A stretch of DNA of 63,257 nt, from assembly GCF_000812465.1 (NCBI RefSeq), contig NZ_JWMA01000054.1, forward strand, positions 1-63,257. The letters run 5' to 3'. Positions 35,786 through 48,908 of the stretch are shown here, in pieces (position 1 is the first letter of the stretch; each line of letters starts with the position of its first letter). Below the pieces are notes generated by a model. The model was given only the letters and a program-made list of their open reading frames with translations, was not told where the DNA came from and did not search any database. The stretch is from Cupriavidus sp. IDO. GTDB lineage: Bacteria; Pseudomonadota; Gammaproteobacteria; Burkholderiales; Burkholderiaceae. The translations under genes were made by a program, and so were the position numbers.

Positions 35786-37253
35786 CCGGCGGCTGCGGCG
35801 GCGGTTGGCGCGCCAGCACCCTGGCGTCGCCCTGCATGCCCGCATCCCGTACGGCCTGCGGCACGGAAGGCCAGCCTCCGCCCAGCGATTTGTAGAGGGC
35901 CGCCGTGCTGGTGAGCGCGTCCACCTGTCCCTGGATTGCGGCCAGTTGAGCATCGAACAGCTTCTCGCGCGCATTGGTGACTTCCAGGTAGCTCGAATAG
36001 CCGCCCTCATAGCGCGCGAAGGCCTGGTCGGCATAGATCGTCAGGCTCTTTTCCTGCTGGCGCAGGCTGCCCAGCCGGGCGCGTGTCTCGATGCCGTTGG
36101 CCATCGTACTGTTGACATCGGCCAGCGCCTCCAGCACCGTGCGCTGGTAGGCCAGCATGGCCTGGTCACGCTGCGCCGATGCCGTGTGCACCTGGCCGCG
36201 GATGGCGCCACCCTGGAATATGGGTTGGGTCAGGCCGGCGCCGAATCCCCACACCTGCGAGGCACTGTGCCACAGCGCCCCCGGCGAGCTGGCGATGGCG
36301 CCGAACAAGCCGCTCAGGTTGACCGCCGGCAGGTAGAGGGCCTCTGCCGCGCCGAGCTGCGCATTGGCCGCCACCGCCGCCTGCTCGGCCTGCAGTACAT
36401 CGGGGCGTCGTGACAGCAGCGCGGCCGGCAGGTCGGCACCCAAATCCGGCGCCTGTAGCTCACTGACTGCCTTGCCACGCTCGATCGGGCCGGGCTCGCG
36501 CCCCAGCAACACCGACAGCGCGTTCTCGGTCTGCGCAATGGCGGTTCGCAGCGGCGGGATACTGGCCTCGGCCACGTAGAAATCGTTCTCCGCCTGCGCC
36601 AGTTCCATTTGCGAAATGACGCCGCCCTCGTAACGCTGCCGGAAGATATCCAGCCCGCTGGCACGGGACTCCAGGGTCTGCTTGGCGATGTCGAGCTGCG
36701 CATCGAGCCCGCGCAGCGTGGCATAGCCCTGCACCACCGACGCCGCAAGCGACAGCACCACGCCGCGGCGTGCATATTCCGCGTTCCACAGGCTCGCCTC
36801 GGCCGCCTCGGCCTGGCGGCGGATGCGACCCCACAGGTCAAGCTCCCAGCTCGCGTTGGCCAGCAACTGGTAGGAATTGCGCGGGCTGTCCAGCCCGGCG
36901 AACGGCGTGCCGTTGAAAGTGCCCAGGCGCTGGCGCGTGGCGGAAGCCGACACATTTACCTGCGGGAAGAACCCAGCCCGCGCGACCATCAGCTGGCCGC
37001 GGAATTCCTCGATGCGCGCGGCGGCAATGCGCACGTCATAGTTGTTGGCGATCGCCGTATCGACCAGGGCGTTGAGCACCGGATCGTTGAACTGGTTCCA
37101 CCAGTCGCTGTCGGCGGCGATCGCCAGCGGACCGGTGTCGATGCGGTACCGGGCAACGTCCGGCGTCTCCGGCCGCTGGTAGTTGGGACCGATCGCGCAG
37201 CCGCCCAGCGCCGCCGCCGTGCAGGCCCCCAGCATCCAGGCACGCGCTCTCAT
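35742..37253 (-). CDS. RND efflux outer-membrane lipoprotein, NodT/OprM type
   Basis: A 503-residue TolC-like outer-membrane factor with a lipoprotein signal ([21 protein letters not shown], Cys19). Two repeated helical-barrel halves follow; [20 protein letters not shown] in the first half is a family mark, as is [18 protein letters not shown] in the second. It forms the exit duct of a tripartite pump with the adaptor and permease encoded upstream. It overlaps the permease stop by four bases. The C-terminal tail is Pro-rich. The last 44 bases overlap the convergent MATE gene. Confidence 0.92.
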   Translation of the reverse strand: MRARAWMLGACTAAALGGCAIGPNYQRPETPDVARYRIDTGPLAIAADSDWWNQFNDPVLNALVDTAIANNYDVRIAAARIEEFRGQLMVARAGFFPQVNVSASATRQRLGTFNGTPFAGLDSPRNSYQLLANASWELDLWGRIRRQAEAAEASLWNAEYARRGVVLSLAASVVQGYATLRGLDAQLDIAKQTLESRASGLDIFRQRYEGGVISQMELAQAENDFYVAEASIPPLRTAIAQTENALSVLLGREPGPIERGKAVSELQAPDLGADLPAALLSRRPDVLQAEQAAVAANAQLGAAEALYLPAVNLSGLFGAIASSPGALWHSASQVWGFGAGLTQPIFQGGAIRGQVHTASAQRDQAMLAYQRTVLEALADVNSTMANGIETRARLGSLRQQEKSLTIYADQAFARYEGGYSSYLEVTNAREKLFDAQLAAIQGQVDALTSTAALYKSLGGGWPSVPQAVRDAGMQGDARVLARQPPPQPPATEPTTPPDARPAQ

Positions 37254-40200
37254 AGTGGCTCTCCGGCCGGTGGCCTGGGAGGCGGCGAGCCGTCGCCGGA
37301 CGTCGGCGCCGCACCGCCCGCGGCCTCGCCTTTGGGCTTGCGCTCGGACATGACCTCCAGCCCCCAGAAGAACATCGGGATAAAGAACAGCGCAATCACC
37401 GTGGCACCCAGCATGCCGCCGATCACGCCCGTGCCCAGCGATTGCCGGCTCGCCGCCGAGGCGCCGCTCGCGATGGCCAGCGGCACGCAGCCAAGGATGA
37501 ACGCCAGCGAGGTCATGATGATCGGCCGCAGACGCAGCTTGGCGGCGTGAATGGCCGCGTCATAGGCGCTGAGCCCTTCCTTCTCCCGCATTTCCACCGC
37601 GAACTCGAAGATCAGGATGGCGTTCTTGGCCGCCAGCGCGATCAGCACGGTCAGGCCAATCTGGAAATAGACGTCGTTCAGCATGCCGCGCATCAGGATG
37701 CCCACCAATGCGCCAAACAATGCGAACGGCACTGCCAGCAGCACGCCGAGCGGCAAGGACCATTTCTCGTACTGCGCAGCCAGAATCAGGAACACCATCA
37801 GCAAGGCAAAGGCGAAGACATACACCGCAGTGGATCCGGCGGTCTTTTCTTCATAGGCCTGCCCGCTCCAGGCGAAGGCATAGCCTGGCCCGAGCACCTC
37901 GTGCGCGATCTCCTCCATGGCTGCCAGCGCCTGCCCCGAACTGTAGCCGGGCGCGGCATCGCCCATGATCTTGGCAGCAGGGAAATTGTTGAAGCGCGTG
38001 ACGATGTCGGCGCCAGGGATATATTTCGTGGTGGTCACCGCCTTGATCGGGACCATATCGCCCTTGTGGCTGCGCACGTAGACCTTGTCCAGGTCCTCGG
38101 GACGCGAGCGGAATTGCGGCTCGGCCTGCAGGATCACCTGGAAGAGCCGGCTGTTCTTCGGGAACTGGCTAACGTAAAGCGAACCGAACATCGTCTGCAG
38201 CGCCGAGTACACCTGCTCCACCGGCACACCCTGCGTTTCGGAGCGCTCGCGGTCCACCTCCACCAGGAACTGGCGCGAACGGGAATTGATGGTGGAGTTC
38301 ACGGCCGTCAGCTCCGGCCGCTGGCGCGCCTTGGCAATGAACTCGTGCACCTTCTCCTCGAGCTGCTGGTAGGTGCCGTCCGCCGTGCTCTGCAGCCAGA
38401 ACTCGAAGCCACCGGTGGTGCCCAGGCCCGGGATCGAGGGCGGATTGATCGGTATCGCCACGCCGTCCTGGTAAGTGGAAAACTCCTTCTTGGCCTTGAG
38501 GATCATGTCCTCGGCGCTCTCGCCCGGGCCGCGGTCGTGAAAGCCCTTGAGCGTGATGAACAGCGTGCCCGCATTGGCCTTGTTCTGGGAATCGATCAGA
38601 CTGTAGCCGTCCACCGTCGCCACCGAGGCCACGCCAGGCTGCTTGGCGAGCCATGTTTCCGCGCGCGCCGACAGGTTCCCGGTGCGGTCGAGGCTGGCGG
38701 CATCCGGCATCACCACGGCACCAAACAGGTAGCCCTGGTCTTCCACCGGCAGGAACGAGCCCGGAATGCGCATGAACATCAGCACACTGACCGCCACCAT
38801 CGCGACGATGATCGCAATCGACATCACAGTGCGCTTGATGACGATCTGCAGCGACCTGTCATAGCCGGCAATCATCCGGTCGAACGAATTGTTGAACCAG
38901 GTGAAGAAGCGGTTCTTCTTGTGCTCGCCGGGCTTGAGCAGGATGGCCGCCATGGCCGGCGACAGCGTCAGCGCCACCACGCCCGACAGCACCACCGACA
39001 CCGCAATCGTGATCGCAAACTGCTTATAGAGCTGGCCGGTAATGCCCGACAGGAAGGCCACCGGGATGAACACCGCGAGCAGCACGAGCACAATGGCCAC
39101 CACCGGTCCACTGACTTCGTCCATCGCCTTCTTGGCGGCCTCCTTGGGTGGCAGGTTGAACTCCGCCATGTTGCGCTCGACGTTTTCAATCACCACGATG
39201 GCGTCGTCCACCACGATCCCAATCGCGAGCACCATGCCGAACAGGGTCAGCATGTTCACCGAAAAGCCGAACGCGCTCATGCCGACAAAGGCCCCGATGA
39301 TCGACACCGGCACAGCCAGGATCGGCACCAGCGTGGCGCGAAAACTCTGCAGGAACAAGTACACCACCAGGATCACCAGGATCACGGCATCGCGCAGCGT
39401 ATGCACCACCTCGTTGATCGATTCATGCACGAACTCGGTGGTGTCCAGCGCAATTTCGTACTCCAGCCCGGGCGGGAAGGTCTTTTTCAGTTCTGCCAGC
39501 GTGGCGCGCACCTGCTTGGACACATCCAGTGCATTGGCGCCCGGCTGCTGGTAGACCGCCATCAGCGTGGCGGTCTTGCCCTTGTACCGGCTGCGCAGCG
39601 AATAGTCCTTCGAGCCCAGCTCCGCGTGACCAATATCCTTGAGCCGCACCAGGGCTGCCTCGCCGGACTGCGCGCGCAGGATCATGTTGTCGAACTCGGC
39701 GGGCTCGGTCATGCGGCCCTTGGTGGCGATCGGGAAGGTCAGCTGTACGGGGCCGGTCGTGGGTGCCTGCCCGATCCGCCCGGCGGAGAACTGCTGGTTC
39801 TGGTTGGCAACAGCGGTCTTCACATCCTCCGTGGTGATCCCGAGCGACGCCATGCGGTCCGGCTTCAGCCAGATGCGCATGGCGTAGTCCGGGCTACCGA
39901 AGATGGAAGACTGGTTGGCCCCCGGGATGCGCTTGAGCGCGTCCAGTACGTAGATGTTGGCGTAGTTGCCGACAAAGGTCTGGTCGTAGCTGTTGTCCGG
40001 CGAAAAGATGGCGATCACCATCATGAACGCCGACGAACGCTTCTGCACCGACACACCCTGCGCAGTCACGGCATCCGGGAGCGTGGGCAGCGCCAGGTTG
40101 ACGCGGTTCTGCACGTCCACCTGCGCCAGCTCCGGATCGGTGCCGATTTCAAAGTAGGTGGTCAGCGTCAGGTCGCCCGTCGAAGAACTCGTCGAGTTCA

Positions 40201-40438
40201 TGTACATCATCCGGTCCGCGCCGTTGACCTGCTGCTCGATCGGCGCGGCCACGTTCTGTGCGACCACTTCCGCGCTGGCGCCCGGGTACTTCGTGGTGAC
40301 GGTGATCGACGGCGGCGTGATGTCCGGAAACTGGGCGATCGGCAGCTTGGTCAGCGCCACCAGCCCGCCCACCGTGATGACGATGGAGACGACCGACGCA
40401 AAGATGGGCCGGTCAATGAAAAAATGGGCAAGCGTCAT
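37250..40438 (-). CDS. RND multidrug efflux permease (HAE1, AcrB/MexF type)
   Basis: A 1062-residue inner-membrane proton/drug antiporter. It starts with the standard [19 protein letters not shown]. The proton-relay aspartates are in [17 protein letters not shown] near residue 405. Twelve membrane helices and two large periplasmic loops are evident. The sequence style ([24 protein letters not shown]) is closest to the MexF/BpeF group of the AcrB family. It is the middle gene of an adaptor-permease-outer-membrane operon with four-base overlaps at both ends. The substrate range is unknown. The C-terminus has a Pro/Gly-rich extension. Confidence 0.95.
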   Translation of the reverse strand: MTLAHFFIDRPIFASVVSIVITVGGLVALTKLPIAQFPDITPPSITVTTKYPGASAEVVAQNVAAPIEQQVNGADRMMYMNSTSSSTGDLTLTTYFEIGTDPELAQVDVQNRVNLALPTLPDAVTAQGVSVQKRSSAFMMVIAIFSPDNSYDQTFVGNYANIYVLDALKRIPGANQSSIFGSPDYAMRIWLKPDRMASLGITTEDVKTAVANQNQQFSAGRIGQAPTTGPVQLTFPIATKGRMTEPAEFDNMILRAQSGEAALVRLKDIGHAELGSKDYSLRSRYKGKTATLMAVYQQPGANALDVSKQVRATLAELKKTFPPGLEYEIALDTTEFVHESINEVVHTLRDAVILVILVVYLFLQSFRATLVPILAVPVSIIGAFVGMSAFGFSVNMLTLFGMVLAIGIVVDDAIVVIENVERNMAEFNLPPKEAAKKAMDEVSGPVVAIVLVLLAVFIPVAFLSGITGQLYKQFAITIAVSVVLSGVVALTLSPAMAAILLKPGEHKKNRFFTWFNNSFDRMIAGYDRSLQIVIKRTVMSIAIIVAMVAVSVLMFMRIPGSFLPVEDQGYLFGAVVMPDAASLDRTGNLSARAETWLAKQPGVASVATVDGYSLIDSQNKANAGTLFITLKGFHDRGPGESAEDMILKAKKEFSTYQDGVAIPINPPSIPGLGTTGGFEFWLQSTADGTYQQLEEKVHEFIAKARQRPELTAVNSTINSRSRQFLVEVDRERSETQGVPVEQVYSALQTMFGSLYVSQFPKNSRLFQVILQAEPQFRSRPEDLDKVYVRSHKGDMVPIKAVTTTKYIPGADIVTRFNNFPAAKIMGDAAPGYSSGQALAAMEEIAHEVLGPGYAFAWSGQAYEEKTAGSTAVYVFAFALLMVFLILAAQYEKWSLPLGVLLAVPFALFGALVGILMRGMLNDVYFQIGLTVLIALAAKNAILIFEFAVEMREKEGLSAYDAAIHAAKLRLRPIIMTSLAFILGCVPLAIASGASAASRQSLGTGVIGGMLGATVIALFFIPMFFWGLEVMSERKPKGEAAGGAAPTSGDGSPPPRPPAGEPL

Positions 40439-41679
40439 GGCTTGCCTCCCGCCGTGGTGGCGGCACCCGATGCTGCGGCACCCGATGCTCCGGCAGCCGG
40501 TGGTGCGGCAGCCGGTGGTGCAGCCGCGCCGCTCGCCGCGGCGTTCGCAACGCCCGGCGTGGTCTCCACTGCCTTGACGGGCGCACCCGGCGCCAGACGC
40601 AGCGTACCGCTCACGGCAACGCGCTCACCAGGCTTCAGCCCGGATCGCACCACCCAGTTGGTACCGGTCCACTCTCCCACGTCCACCACCCGCTGCTGTG
40701 CCTTGTTGTCTGGCCCCACCACCCAGACCATCTGGCCGCGCTGGCTCTGCACGATCGCGTCTTGCGGCACGGCAATGGCCTTCGTGCGCATCGCGCCATG
40801 TACCTTGACCCGCACGAACTGGCCGGGCCGCAGGGTGCCTTCCGGGTTGGACACTTCCGCGCGGACCAGGTAGGTGCCGGTTTCCGCGCTGAACGAAGCG
40901 TCGGCAAAGGCGATCCGCCCGTGATTCGGAAACTCGGTGCCGTCCGCCAGCACGACGACGATATCAAATGCGTCCTGTGCCGGGTACCTGATGGCGCCCG
41001 ACTCGCGGTCCGTGCGCAGCTTCAGGACTTCGTTCTCGGACAGGCTGAAGTTGACCCACATGGGATCCAGCTTGGCCACGTAGGTGAGCAGGCTGTTGGT
41101 GGTGTCGATGTACGACCCCGCCTGCCGCTTGGCAAAGCTCGACAGCCCTGCCACCGGTGACTTGATCGTCGTATAGCCCAGGTTGAGCCTGGCACTGATC
41201 ACATTGGCGCGTGCCCCCTCCACGGCGGCGGCGGCGGCCTGGGCCTTGCCGGTGGCATCATCCAGGTCGCGCTGGCTCAGGGCATTGCGCTCGGCCAGTG
41301 GGCGCACGCGCTTGAGGTCGGCCTGGGCCGTGGTCAGGCGCGCCTGCTGCTGCGCCAGTTCGGCCTCCGCGGCCTGCAGGGTTGCCTCGAACGGCTTGCG
41401 ATCCATCAGGAAGAGCGTCTCGCCGGCCTTGACCACCGCGCCTTCGGTATAGACGCGCTTGTCCAGGAAGCCATTCACCCGCGCCCGGATTTCCACCTGC
41501 TGCGAGCTCTGTGTCTGACCAACGAACTCGTAGACGACCGGGACGTCGCGCAGCGCGACCGTCATGACGCCGACCTCTGCGGCCGGTGGGGCAACGGCCG
41601 CCGGCTTTTCCTTGCTGCACGCCACCACCGCCAGGATGGGGAGCAGGCACAGCACGCGCCAATTGGACACTCTTTTCAC
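40435..41679 (-). CDS. RND efflux periplasmic adaptor, GTG start
   Basis: A 414-residue membrane-fusion protein, the first gene of the RND operon. The GTG at 41679 is chosen because GGGAGGAGG directly precedes it and the frame then gives a lipoprotein signal ([16 protein letters not shown]). Lipoyl and hairpin regions are visible ([29 protein letters not shown], then [21 protein letters not shown]). The beta-barrel part includes [13 protein letters not shown]. The C-terminus is an Ala/Pro-rich tail of about 45 residues. No regulator gene is adjacent to this operon. Confidence 0.92.
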   Translation of the reverse strand: MKRVSNWRVLCLLPILAVVACSKEKPAAVAPPAAEVGVMTVALRDVPVVYEFVGQTQSSQQVEIRARVNGFLDKRVYTEGAVVKAGETLFLMDRKPFEATLQAAEAELAQQQARLTTAQADLKRVRPLAERNALSQRDLDDATGKAQAAAAAVEGARANVISARLNLGYTTIKSPVAGLSSFAKRQAGSYIDTTNSLLTYVAKLDPMWVNFSLSENEVLKLRTDRESGAIRYPAQDAFDIVVVLADGTEFPNHGRIAFADASFSAETGTYLVRAEVSNPEGTLRPGQFVRVKVHGAMRTKAIAVPQDAIVQSQRGQMVWVVGPDNKAQQRVVDVGEWTGTNWVVRSGLKPGERVAVSGTLRLAPGAPVKAVETTPGVANAAASGAAAPPAAAPPAAGASGAAASGAATTAGGKP

Positions 41680-41891
41680 GGAGACCTCCTCCCGCCATCG
41701 ATCCGTAGTCGTTTCCTGGCGCGATTCAGGCCATCGCCTCCCAGGAGCCCGCGGTGCGTCCTTCCGCTCACGCCGTCTCTGGCAGGTTAAGGCCCGCGCA
41801 CTGCCGCGCCAATTCAATCCTTTTTGTGCGCGAGTTAACTCCTTTCGAGCAAAAGCACGCGCGTCTTCAGCGGCCGCTGAGAAGCCGTCGG

Positions 41892-44344
41892 TCAGCGGCG
41901 AAAGCCACCATGGAAGCCGCCTCCGCGGAATCCACCGCCACGCCCGCCGCCGAAGCCGCCGCCGCCAGATCCGCCCCGGCCCTGCCATTGCTGCGCAGCG
42001 CCATTGAAGCGTTGCTGGCCGACTTCGCGCGCCTGGCGCTGCTGATCCAGCCGGCCGGTAACTTCGTTGTTGGGCTGTACGGGTTCCCAGCCGCCGGGGG
42101 TGTGCTTCTGCCAGCCGTTGTCGGTGTGCTGGTAAACGGACCCATCGTGCCCAGCATAGACGTTGCCGTTGTTCCATGCCACGGCATTGCCCTTGTCCGG
42201 ATTGGCCACGAAGCCGCGGCTGCCGGCGGCGTGCTGCCCGGTCTGCGTGTTGCCGGCGACCCCGACTTCGGCCGCGCCGACGCGCCCGGTCTGCGCGTTA
42301 TACCCGGCGGCCTGGCGGCCGGCGGCGTAGTTGCCGGTGTATGCGTTGCCGACTGCTCCGCCGCGCGCGGCGCCCTCGCGGCCAGTAGAGGGATTGGCGA
42401 ACGAGCCCTGGCGGCCCGCCGCGTAGTTGCCGGAGTACGGGTTGAAGGCCGCGCCGCGGCTGCCCTGGTAGCGCGCGCCGGTGGCCGGGTTGAAGCCCGA
42501 TGCGGCAGTACCGCGCCACTGGGTACCTGTCCACGCATTCCAGCCCTGTGCGTGCGTCACCGTGCCCTGGCCCCAGCGGCCGTAGAAATTGGCCTGGTTC
42601 ACATTGACGTAGTTCCAGTTGTACGGGCCGCCCCACCAGTACGGGCCCCAGTACGGCGAAGCCGCGCCCCAGATCGCGCCGGCGGCAAACCCGAAGGCAA
42701 AGCCTTCGGCCAGGCCGATGCCGAAGCCGGCGCCGTACCCATAGGTCACCGGGTAGCCGTAGTAGACCGAACCCACATAGGCCGGATAGACATAGCCGGT
42801 GCCATACACCACCGTGCCATCGGCGCTGACCACCACCCCCATGTAGCCGGGCGTATAGCCGACCACCACAGTCTCGGGCGTGACCGAGTAGATGCGCACG
42901 TAAGTCACGTAGTAGACGGGAGATGCCGGCGGAATCGTGTAGATGGCCGACGGCACTTCAGTCGCCACGCGCCAGGTGCCGGTGGGGGCCGGGGCGGTGA
43001 ACCACACGCCATTGGCCACCGCGTAGTAGTGACCGCTGTCGACCTCGATCACCGGCGTGCCGGTATTGGCCGCATAGCTGAGCGAAGTGCCCGTGATGGG
43101 CGTAAAGCGCGGCGCGCCGTCATAAACCACGGTCAGGGCCGCCCTGGCGCGCGACACCGAAGCAGTCTGCGGGATGGTGGCCGCAATCTCGGCCTCCTTC
43201 GCCTGCGGCGTGCCCGGCACCGACACCAGCACATTGGCCTTCGGGTCGTTCGGCGGGATCCTGGCGAAATCGGCCGGCAGCTCGCTGCCGGGCACGTATT
43301 GCCACGGCCCCGGCAACATCGGCGCGCGGAACCAGCGGCCCGAGACCAGCACGTAGTAGCTGTTGGTGGCCGGGTCGACGAACACTGCATGGTCGGCATT
43401 GGCCACCGTCAGCAGGCTGACGCCGCTCACCGGCGTCATCTGCGGCGCGCCGCTGGTCACGACCAGCTCCGTCGGCCGGGTGGCGAGCTGGATGGCGGGT
43501 GCCTTGGCTGCACGCTTTCCGTCGGGCGGCAGCATGGCGTCAGGCCTGGCCGAGGCGGATGCCTTGCCGGCCGCCCCTCCTGGAGCGCCTTGGGCACGCT
43601 CGGCATGACCTCCCACGCGCCGCCAGCCGATTCCGACCGGTACCAGTAGCCCGCCGCCTGAAGGTAAAGCTCGCCACCGGATTCGCGCAGCAGCAGCGCG
43701 CGGCTGTTCAGCGCACGCTCGAAATCCGTGCCGGGCACCGGGCGCCAGGCGGGCTCGCCGTCGACGATCACCAGCAACGTTGGCGTGGTCGCAAAAATGA
43801 TCTGCGGGGCGTCGTTCTTTACCGTCACCCGGGCAGCCCTGGCCAGTTGCTGCGACACCGCGTAGCTGGCCTGCAGTTCATCCAGCGGCACGGTCAGGCC
43901 CTTGGCCGGCAGCCGATCGACCAGCGCCTTGCGCACCTGGTCCGCCGCGTCGGGCCTGGTCGGCACATCAACGCTTTCGATGGTGATCTGCGTCAGCTGG
44001 ACCAGCGACGACGGCTTGTCGATGTCGGCCTGCGCCGAAAAATGCACGACGCCATAGGTTGGCGTACCGTCCTTCGCGCCCACGGCCACCGCCGCGCGGC
44101 CGGCGATGCGGGTGCCTTCCCACTTCTCGATCTCCGGCTGGTACAGCTCCACATGCTCGCTGGCCGCATCGAAATTCCGCGGCCAGGTCAGCGTGACGGG
44201 CCTGGGCGGATTGGCGGCCTCCAGACTGAGCGGCACCAGCGCCAGCCAGGCGGCCGCAAGCAGCGCGCTGGTGTGCTTAAGGCAGAACGGGATGGTTTTC
44301 TCCGGCGGGAAGATCGGCACGGCGCCGGCGCTATGCACGGGCAT
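41892..44344 (-). pseudogene. Frameshifted gene for a Gly/Tyr-rich secreted protein
   Basis: Two reading frames join into one protein: the first covers 44344 to about 43570 and the second continues to 41892. The N-terminal part has a signal peptide (HTSALLAAAWLALVPLSLEA) and a domain ending SESAGGAWEVMPSVPKALQE. The second frame continues GAAGKASASARPDAMLP and repeats the same kind of unit (SGRWFRAPMLPGPW, then NGVWFTAPAPTGTW). After these come Tyr/Gly-rich repeats such as GFNPATGARYQGSRG and an Arg/Gly tail. One extra G in the GAGGGGC run near 43575 would restore the frame. Similar proteins are sometimes labelled carbohydrate-binding V/XII. It may be a true mutation or a sequencing error. 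Confidence 0.75.
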
Positions 44345-44666
44345 GATGCAGCACAGCAGGCGCCTACGTGTGCGAATCTAAATTAGCCCGGATGGGCAAA
44401 CAATCCGATTTGAAAAGATTCAGGAGGTAATCCCAAAAAGGACAGATCACGGCCCCCAAGCGTCCGTGGCAGACGCTTTTCAGCCGAAACGGCCGGGCAG
44501 CGCGCATATTGTCTGGATCAGGCCAGCCGCGCCCGAATTCAAGCCGCAATGACACATTGCGCGCGCCATGCAGCTGGCTGGTGTGCGCCTTGCTTGGCAC
44601 ATACAGCCCTTGAAGCCCCGGGCTTCGTCCTCATTTTTCAGCAACGCCCTCCCAACTCCGCCCAAC
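44345..44666. other. Intergenic between divergent genes
   Basis: About 320 bases holding the promoters of the surface-protein gene (minus) and the phosphoesterase gene (plus). A possible AT-rich promoter area is at 44370-44430. No gene is seen. Confidence 0.4.
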
Positions 44667-45806
<1,140 letters not shown>

Positions 45807-45822
45807 GCCCGCTGCCGCGCTG

Positions 45823-45856
45823 CAAAAAAAAGCCAGACCCGAAGGCCTGGCTTTTG
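45823..45856. terminator. Bidirectional terminator between phosphoesterase and ettA
   Basis: AAAAAAAAGCCAG pairs with CTGGCTTTT over a short loop. A-run and T-run on the two sides allow function for both convergent genes. Confidence 0.85.
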
Positions 45857-45873
45857 CTATCCATCGACAACGA

Positions 45874-47541
45874 TCAGCGCGCGATCGGCTTGTAGCGAAT
45901 CCGCTTGGGCTTGGCACCCTCCTCACCCAGCCGGCTCTTCTTGTCCGCTTCATATTCCTGGTAGTTGCCCGGGAAGAACTCCACGTGCGAGTCGCCTTCG
46001 AAGGCAAGGATGTGCGTGGCGATCCGGTCGAGGAACCAGCGGTCGTGCGAGATCACCATCACGCAGCCGGCGAATTCCAGCAGCGCATCTTCCAGCGCGC
46101 GCAGCGTTTCCACGTCGAGGTCGTTCGACGGTTCGTCCAGCAGCAGCACGTTGCCGCCGGCAATCAGCGTCTTGGCCATGTGCAGGCGGCCGCGTTCACC
46201 GCCCGACAGCGTGCCGACCTGCTTCTGCTGGTCGCCACCCTTGAAGTTGAAGCGGCCGATATAGGCGCGCGACGGCGTTTCGTACCTGCCCACGGTCAGG
46301 ATGTCGGAGCCGCCCGAGATTTCCTCGAACACGGTCTTGGTCCCGTCCAGCGCATCACGGCTCTGGTCGACAAAGGCCATCTTCACGGTCGGCCCGATCT
46401 TGATCTCGCCGCTGTCCGGCTGTTCCTTGCCGGTCAGCATGCGGAAGAAGGTCGACTTGCCGGCGCCGTTCGGGCCGATGATGCCGACGATGGCGCCCGG
46501 CGGCACCTTGAAGCTGAGGTTGTCGATCAGCAGGCGGTCGCCGTAGCCCTTGCTGACGCCGTCGAACTCGATCACCTCATTGCCCAGGCGCTCGCCCACG
46601 GGGATGAAGATCTCCTGGGTTTCGTTGCGCTTCTGGTAATCCTGGCTGTTCAGCTCGTCAAAGCGGGCCAGACGCGCCTTGGACTTGGCCTGGCGGCCCT
46701 TGGGGTTCTGGCGCACCCACTCCAGTTCCTTGTGCAGCGCCTTCTGGCGGGCCGACTCGGTCGCCTCTTCCTGCTTCAGGCGCGCTTCCTTCTGGTCCAG
46801 CCACGAGCTGTAGTTGCCCTTCCAGGGAATGCCCTGGCCGCGGTCCAGTTCCAGGATCCACTCGGCGGCGTTGTCGAGGAAGTAGCGGTCGTGGGTCACG
46901 GCCACCACGGTGCCCGGGAAGCGCGTCAGGAACTGCTCGAGCCAGTCCACCGATTCGGCGTCCAGGTGGTTGGTCGGTTCGTCGAGCAGCAGCATGTCGG
47001 GACGCGACAGCAGCAGGCGGCACAGCGCCACGCGGCGCTTTTCACCGCCGGACAGGTTGCCGATCGTTGCGTCCCACGGCGGCAGGCGCAGCGCGTCGGC
47101 GGCAATTTCCAGCTGCAGCTCGACATTGTTGCCGTCGCTGGCGGCCAGGATCGCCTCGTACTTGGCCTGGTCGGCGGCCAGCGCGTCGAAGTCGGCATCC
47201 GGCTCGGCGTAGGCCGCGTAGATCTCGTCGAGCTTCTTGCGTGCTTCGAACACGCCGCCAAGCGCCTCTTCCACCGATTCGCGCACGGTCTGCTCGGGGT
47301 TGAGCTGCGGTTCCTGCGGCAGGTAGCCGATGTTCAGGTTCGGCATCGGCGTGGCTTCGCCCTCGATTTCCTTGTCGAGGCCGGCCATGATCTTGAGCAG
47401 CGTGGACTTGCCCGAGCCATTCAGGCCCAGCACGCCGATCTTGGCGCCGGGGAAGAACGACAGCGAGATGTCCTTGAGAATGTGACGCTTGGGCGGAACG
47501 ATCTTGCCCACGCGGTTCATGGTGAAAACGTACTGTGCCAT
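45874..47541 (-). CDS. ettA: Energy-dependent translational throttle protein EttA
   Basis: A 555-residue ABC-F ATPase that binds the ribosomal E site and slows translation when ADP is high. Two ABC domains are visible: Walker [10 protein letters not shown] near residue 40 with signature NLSGGEKRR, and Walker [10 protein letters not shown] near 355 with signature LSGGERGR. Both Walker B regions continue into [14 protein letters not shown] or [10 protein letters not shown]. The linker holds the arm region typical of EttA ([13 protein letters not shown] start, 555 residues as in E. coli). No membrane domain is present. Confidence 0.96.
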   Translation of the reverse strand: MAQYVFTMNRVGKIVPPKRHILKDISLSFFPGAKIGVLGLNGSGKSTLLKIMAGLDKEIEGEATPMPNLNIGYLPQEPQLNPEQTVRESVEEALGGVFEARKKLDEIYAAYAEPDADFDALAADQAKYEAILAASDGNNVELQLEIAADALRLPPWDATIGNLSGGEKRRVALCRLLLSRPDMLLLDEPTNHLDAESVDWLEQFLTRFPGTVVAVTHDRYFLDNAAEWILELDRGQGIPWKGNYSSWLDQKEARLKQEEATESARQKALHKELEWVRQNPKGRQAKSKARLARFDELNSQDYQKRNETQEIFIPVGERLGNEVIEFDGVSKGYGDRLLIDNLSFKVPPGAIVGIIGPNGAGKSTFFRMLTGKEQPDSGEIKIGPTVKMAFVDQSRDALDGTKTVFEEISGGSDILTVGRYETPSRAYIGRFNFKGGDQQKQVGTLSGGERGRLHMAKTLIAGGNVLLLDEPSNDLDVETLRALEDALLEFAGCVMVISHDRWFLDRIATHILAFEGDSHVEFFPGNYQEYEADKKSRLGEEGAKPKRIRYKPIAR

Positions 47542-47677
47542 GGGTGCGTGCTTGTGTTTTTTCGGGAATGGCGGGAGTGTAGCAGGCACGCGGGGCAGGC
47601 CCGGCCGCTTCGGCCGGATCCCGCGGTGGCCGGTACAATGGCGGGTTCGGATTCCCGCAGCTTTTCACGCCAACGCC

Positions 47678-47902
47678 ATGAGCAAACCCGCCCTGACCCT
47701 CAAATTCAAGTGCAAGAAGTGCACGAAACCCGTCACACTGTACCTGCAGAAGACGTCGGCCTGCTCGCACATCACGCCGTACCAGGGTTTCTGCAAGTGC
47801 GGCGAGATGATGCGCCACGCCACCGGCGACAAGGACGCCGTCGAGTCGTTCGTCAATTCGCTCGACAACAGCTGGATGCATCACCATCACCACCATCATT
47901 GA
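47678..47902 (+). CDS. Small zinc-ribbon-like protein with natural 7xHis tail
   Basis: A 74-residue protein with two cysteine pairs (KCKKC near residue 10-14 and CKC near 38-41 in GFCKCGEM), plus a lone Cys, suggesting a zinc ribbon. It ends in seven consecutive histidines, a metal-binding tail. The ATG at 47678 is the first one and begins MSKPALTLKFKC. It lies 13 bases before a metallopeptidase gene on the same strand and is divergent from ettA. I do not recognise the family. The His tail suggests metal storage or delivery, which is inference. Confidence 0.72.
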   Translation: MSKPALTLKFKCKKCTKPVTLYLQKTSACSHITPYQGFCKCGEMMRHATGDKDAVESFVNSLDNSWMHHHHHHH

Positions 47903-47915
47903 GCAGACCGCTGCA

Positions 47916-48494
47916 GTGACTGAAACCTGGCGCCCCGCCGGCAAGGATCCGATGCGCTTCCTGGGCGGCTATCCGCCCGGCGTGCTGGACCAGGTGCGCG
48001 AGCTGATCGCCGCCGATCGCCTGGGCGACCACCTAGCGCGCCGCTACCCCGGCCGCCACACCGTGCAGACCGACCGCGCGCTGTACGAATACGCCACCGG
48101 GATCAAGCAGGAATACCTGCGCAGCGCGCCACCGCTGCACAAGGTCGGCTTCGATGCGCGGCTGGATTCCGCGCAGCGCGCGCTGGGCCTGAATACCGCC
48201 ATCTCGCGCGTGCAGGGCGGCAAGCTCAAAGCCAAGAAGGAAATCCGCGTGGCGTCGCTGTTCAGGGAAGCGCCGCCGGAATTCCTGCGCATGATCGTCG
48301 TGCACGAACTCTCGCACCTCAAGGAGAGCGACCACGACAAGGCCTTCTACCGGCTCTGCGAGCATATGGAGCCGCGCTACCACCAGCTTGAGTTCGACAC
48401 GCGCCTGTGGCTGGCATGGCGCGAACTGGAGCGCACGTCCCCCGACTCCGCGCCCACCTCTCCACAGACCGGCGATCACGGATCGCAGGCGTAG
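47916..48494 (+). CDS. YgjP-like zinc metallopeptidase (DUF45)
   Basis: A 192-residue protein with the HExxH zinc motif in VVHELSHLKESDHDKAFYRLC near residue 130, plus a downstream His in the DHDKAF style of the YgjP/DUF45 family. The frame begins at a GTG (47916) without a clear ribosome binding site. An ATG at 47952 preceded by AAGGA is a good alternative start. It follows a small metal-binding protein gene by 13 bases, so the two are likely co-transcribed. Its substrate is unknown. Confidence 0.78.
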   Translation: MTETWRPAGKDPMRFLGGYPPGVLDQVRELIAADRLGDHLARRYPGRHTVQTDRALYEYATGIKQEYLRSAPPLHKVGFDARLDSAQRALGLNTAISRVQGGKLKAKKEIRVASLFREAPPEFLRMIVVHELSHLKESDHDKAFYRLCEHMEPRYHQLEFDTRLWLAWRELERTSPDSAPTSPQTGDHGSQA

Positions 48495-48908
48495 CGGTAC
48501 ATACCGTTCGACTTTAGGGACGCCACGATTTCCCTGGCGCTCACGCTGAGGCAGGATTCGCCGGTCCGCACGGAAATGCAAGGTGTCCTATCGAATCGCC
48601 ACGAGCAAGAAGCAACACTGGCGAAGTCATCGCACAACGGTGACCGGGTGTGGAAACCTGAAAGCGAACAGATGGATCGTCATCCCTGACGACCGGTCTT
48701 GCCCATTCGGGCAAGACCCTCTCTATGGCGGGCCGGACGAGGCAGCCGCAAGGCTGACCGGCAATAGCTGTTCGCATCGGGTTTCCACCCTCGTCGTCAG
48801 GCCCGCCGCCCTCCCCTCACGTCGCGCGGCAGGCCTTCATCCAACGATAGGTGGTCGAATGTCGACGATCGATATATCCGCAACCAACTCGAGCCTGCAC
48901 GGAATCGC
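48495..48908. other. Intergenic, 414 bases, with one hairpin
   Basis: Between the metallopeptidase gene and a convergent Bug receptor gene. It holds a perfect hairpin (48696-48717), but I see no convincing gene; short open frames lack ribosome binding sites. Confidence 0.4.
48696..48717. terminator. Hairpin, possible terminator without T-run
   Basis: GTCTTGCCC-ATTC-GGGCAAGAC is a perfect nine-base-pair stem in a convergent intergenic region. It lacks a T-run, so its role as terminator is doubtful. Confidence 0.4.

Noticed and set aside
36609..37550. A 313-residue plus-strand frame across the outer-membrane factor gene
   Set aside because: Shadow of the NodT-type gene on the other strand.
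37442..40873. A 1143-residue open frame on the plus strand
   Set aside because: It is antisense to the RND permease and adaptor genes, is His/Arg-rich low-complexity sequence, and has no family motif. High GC content produces such shadows.
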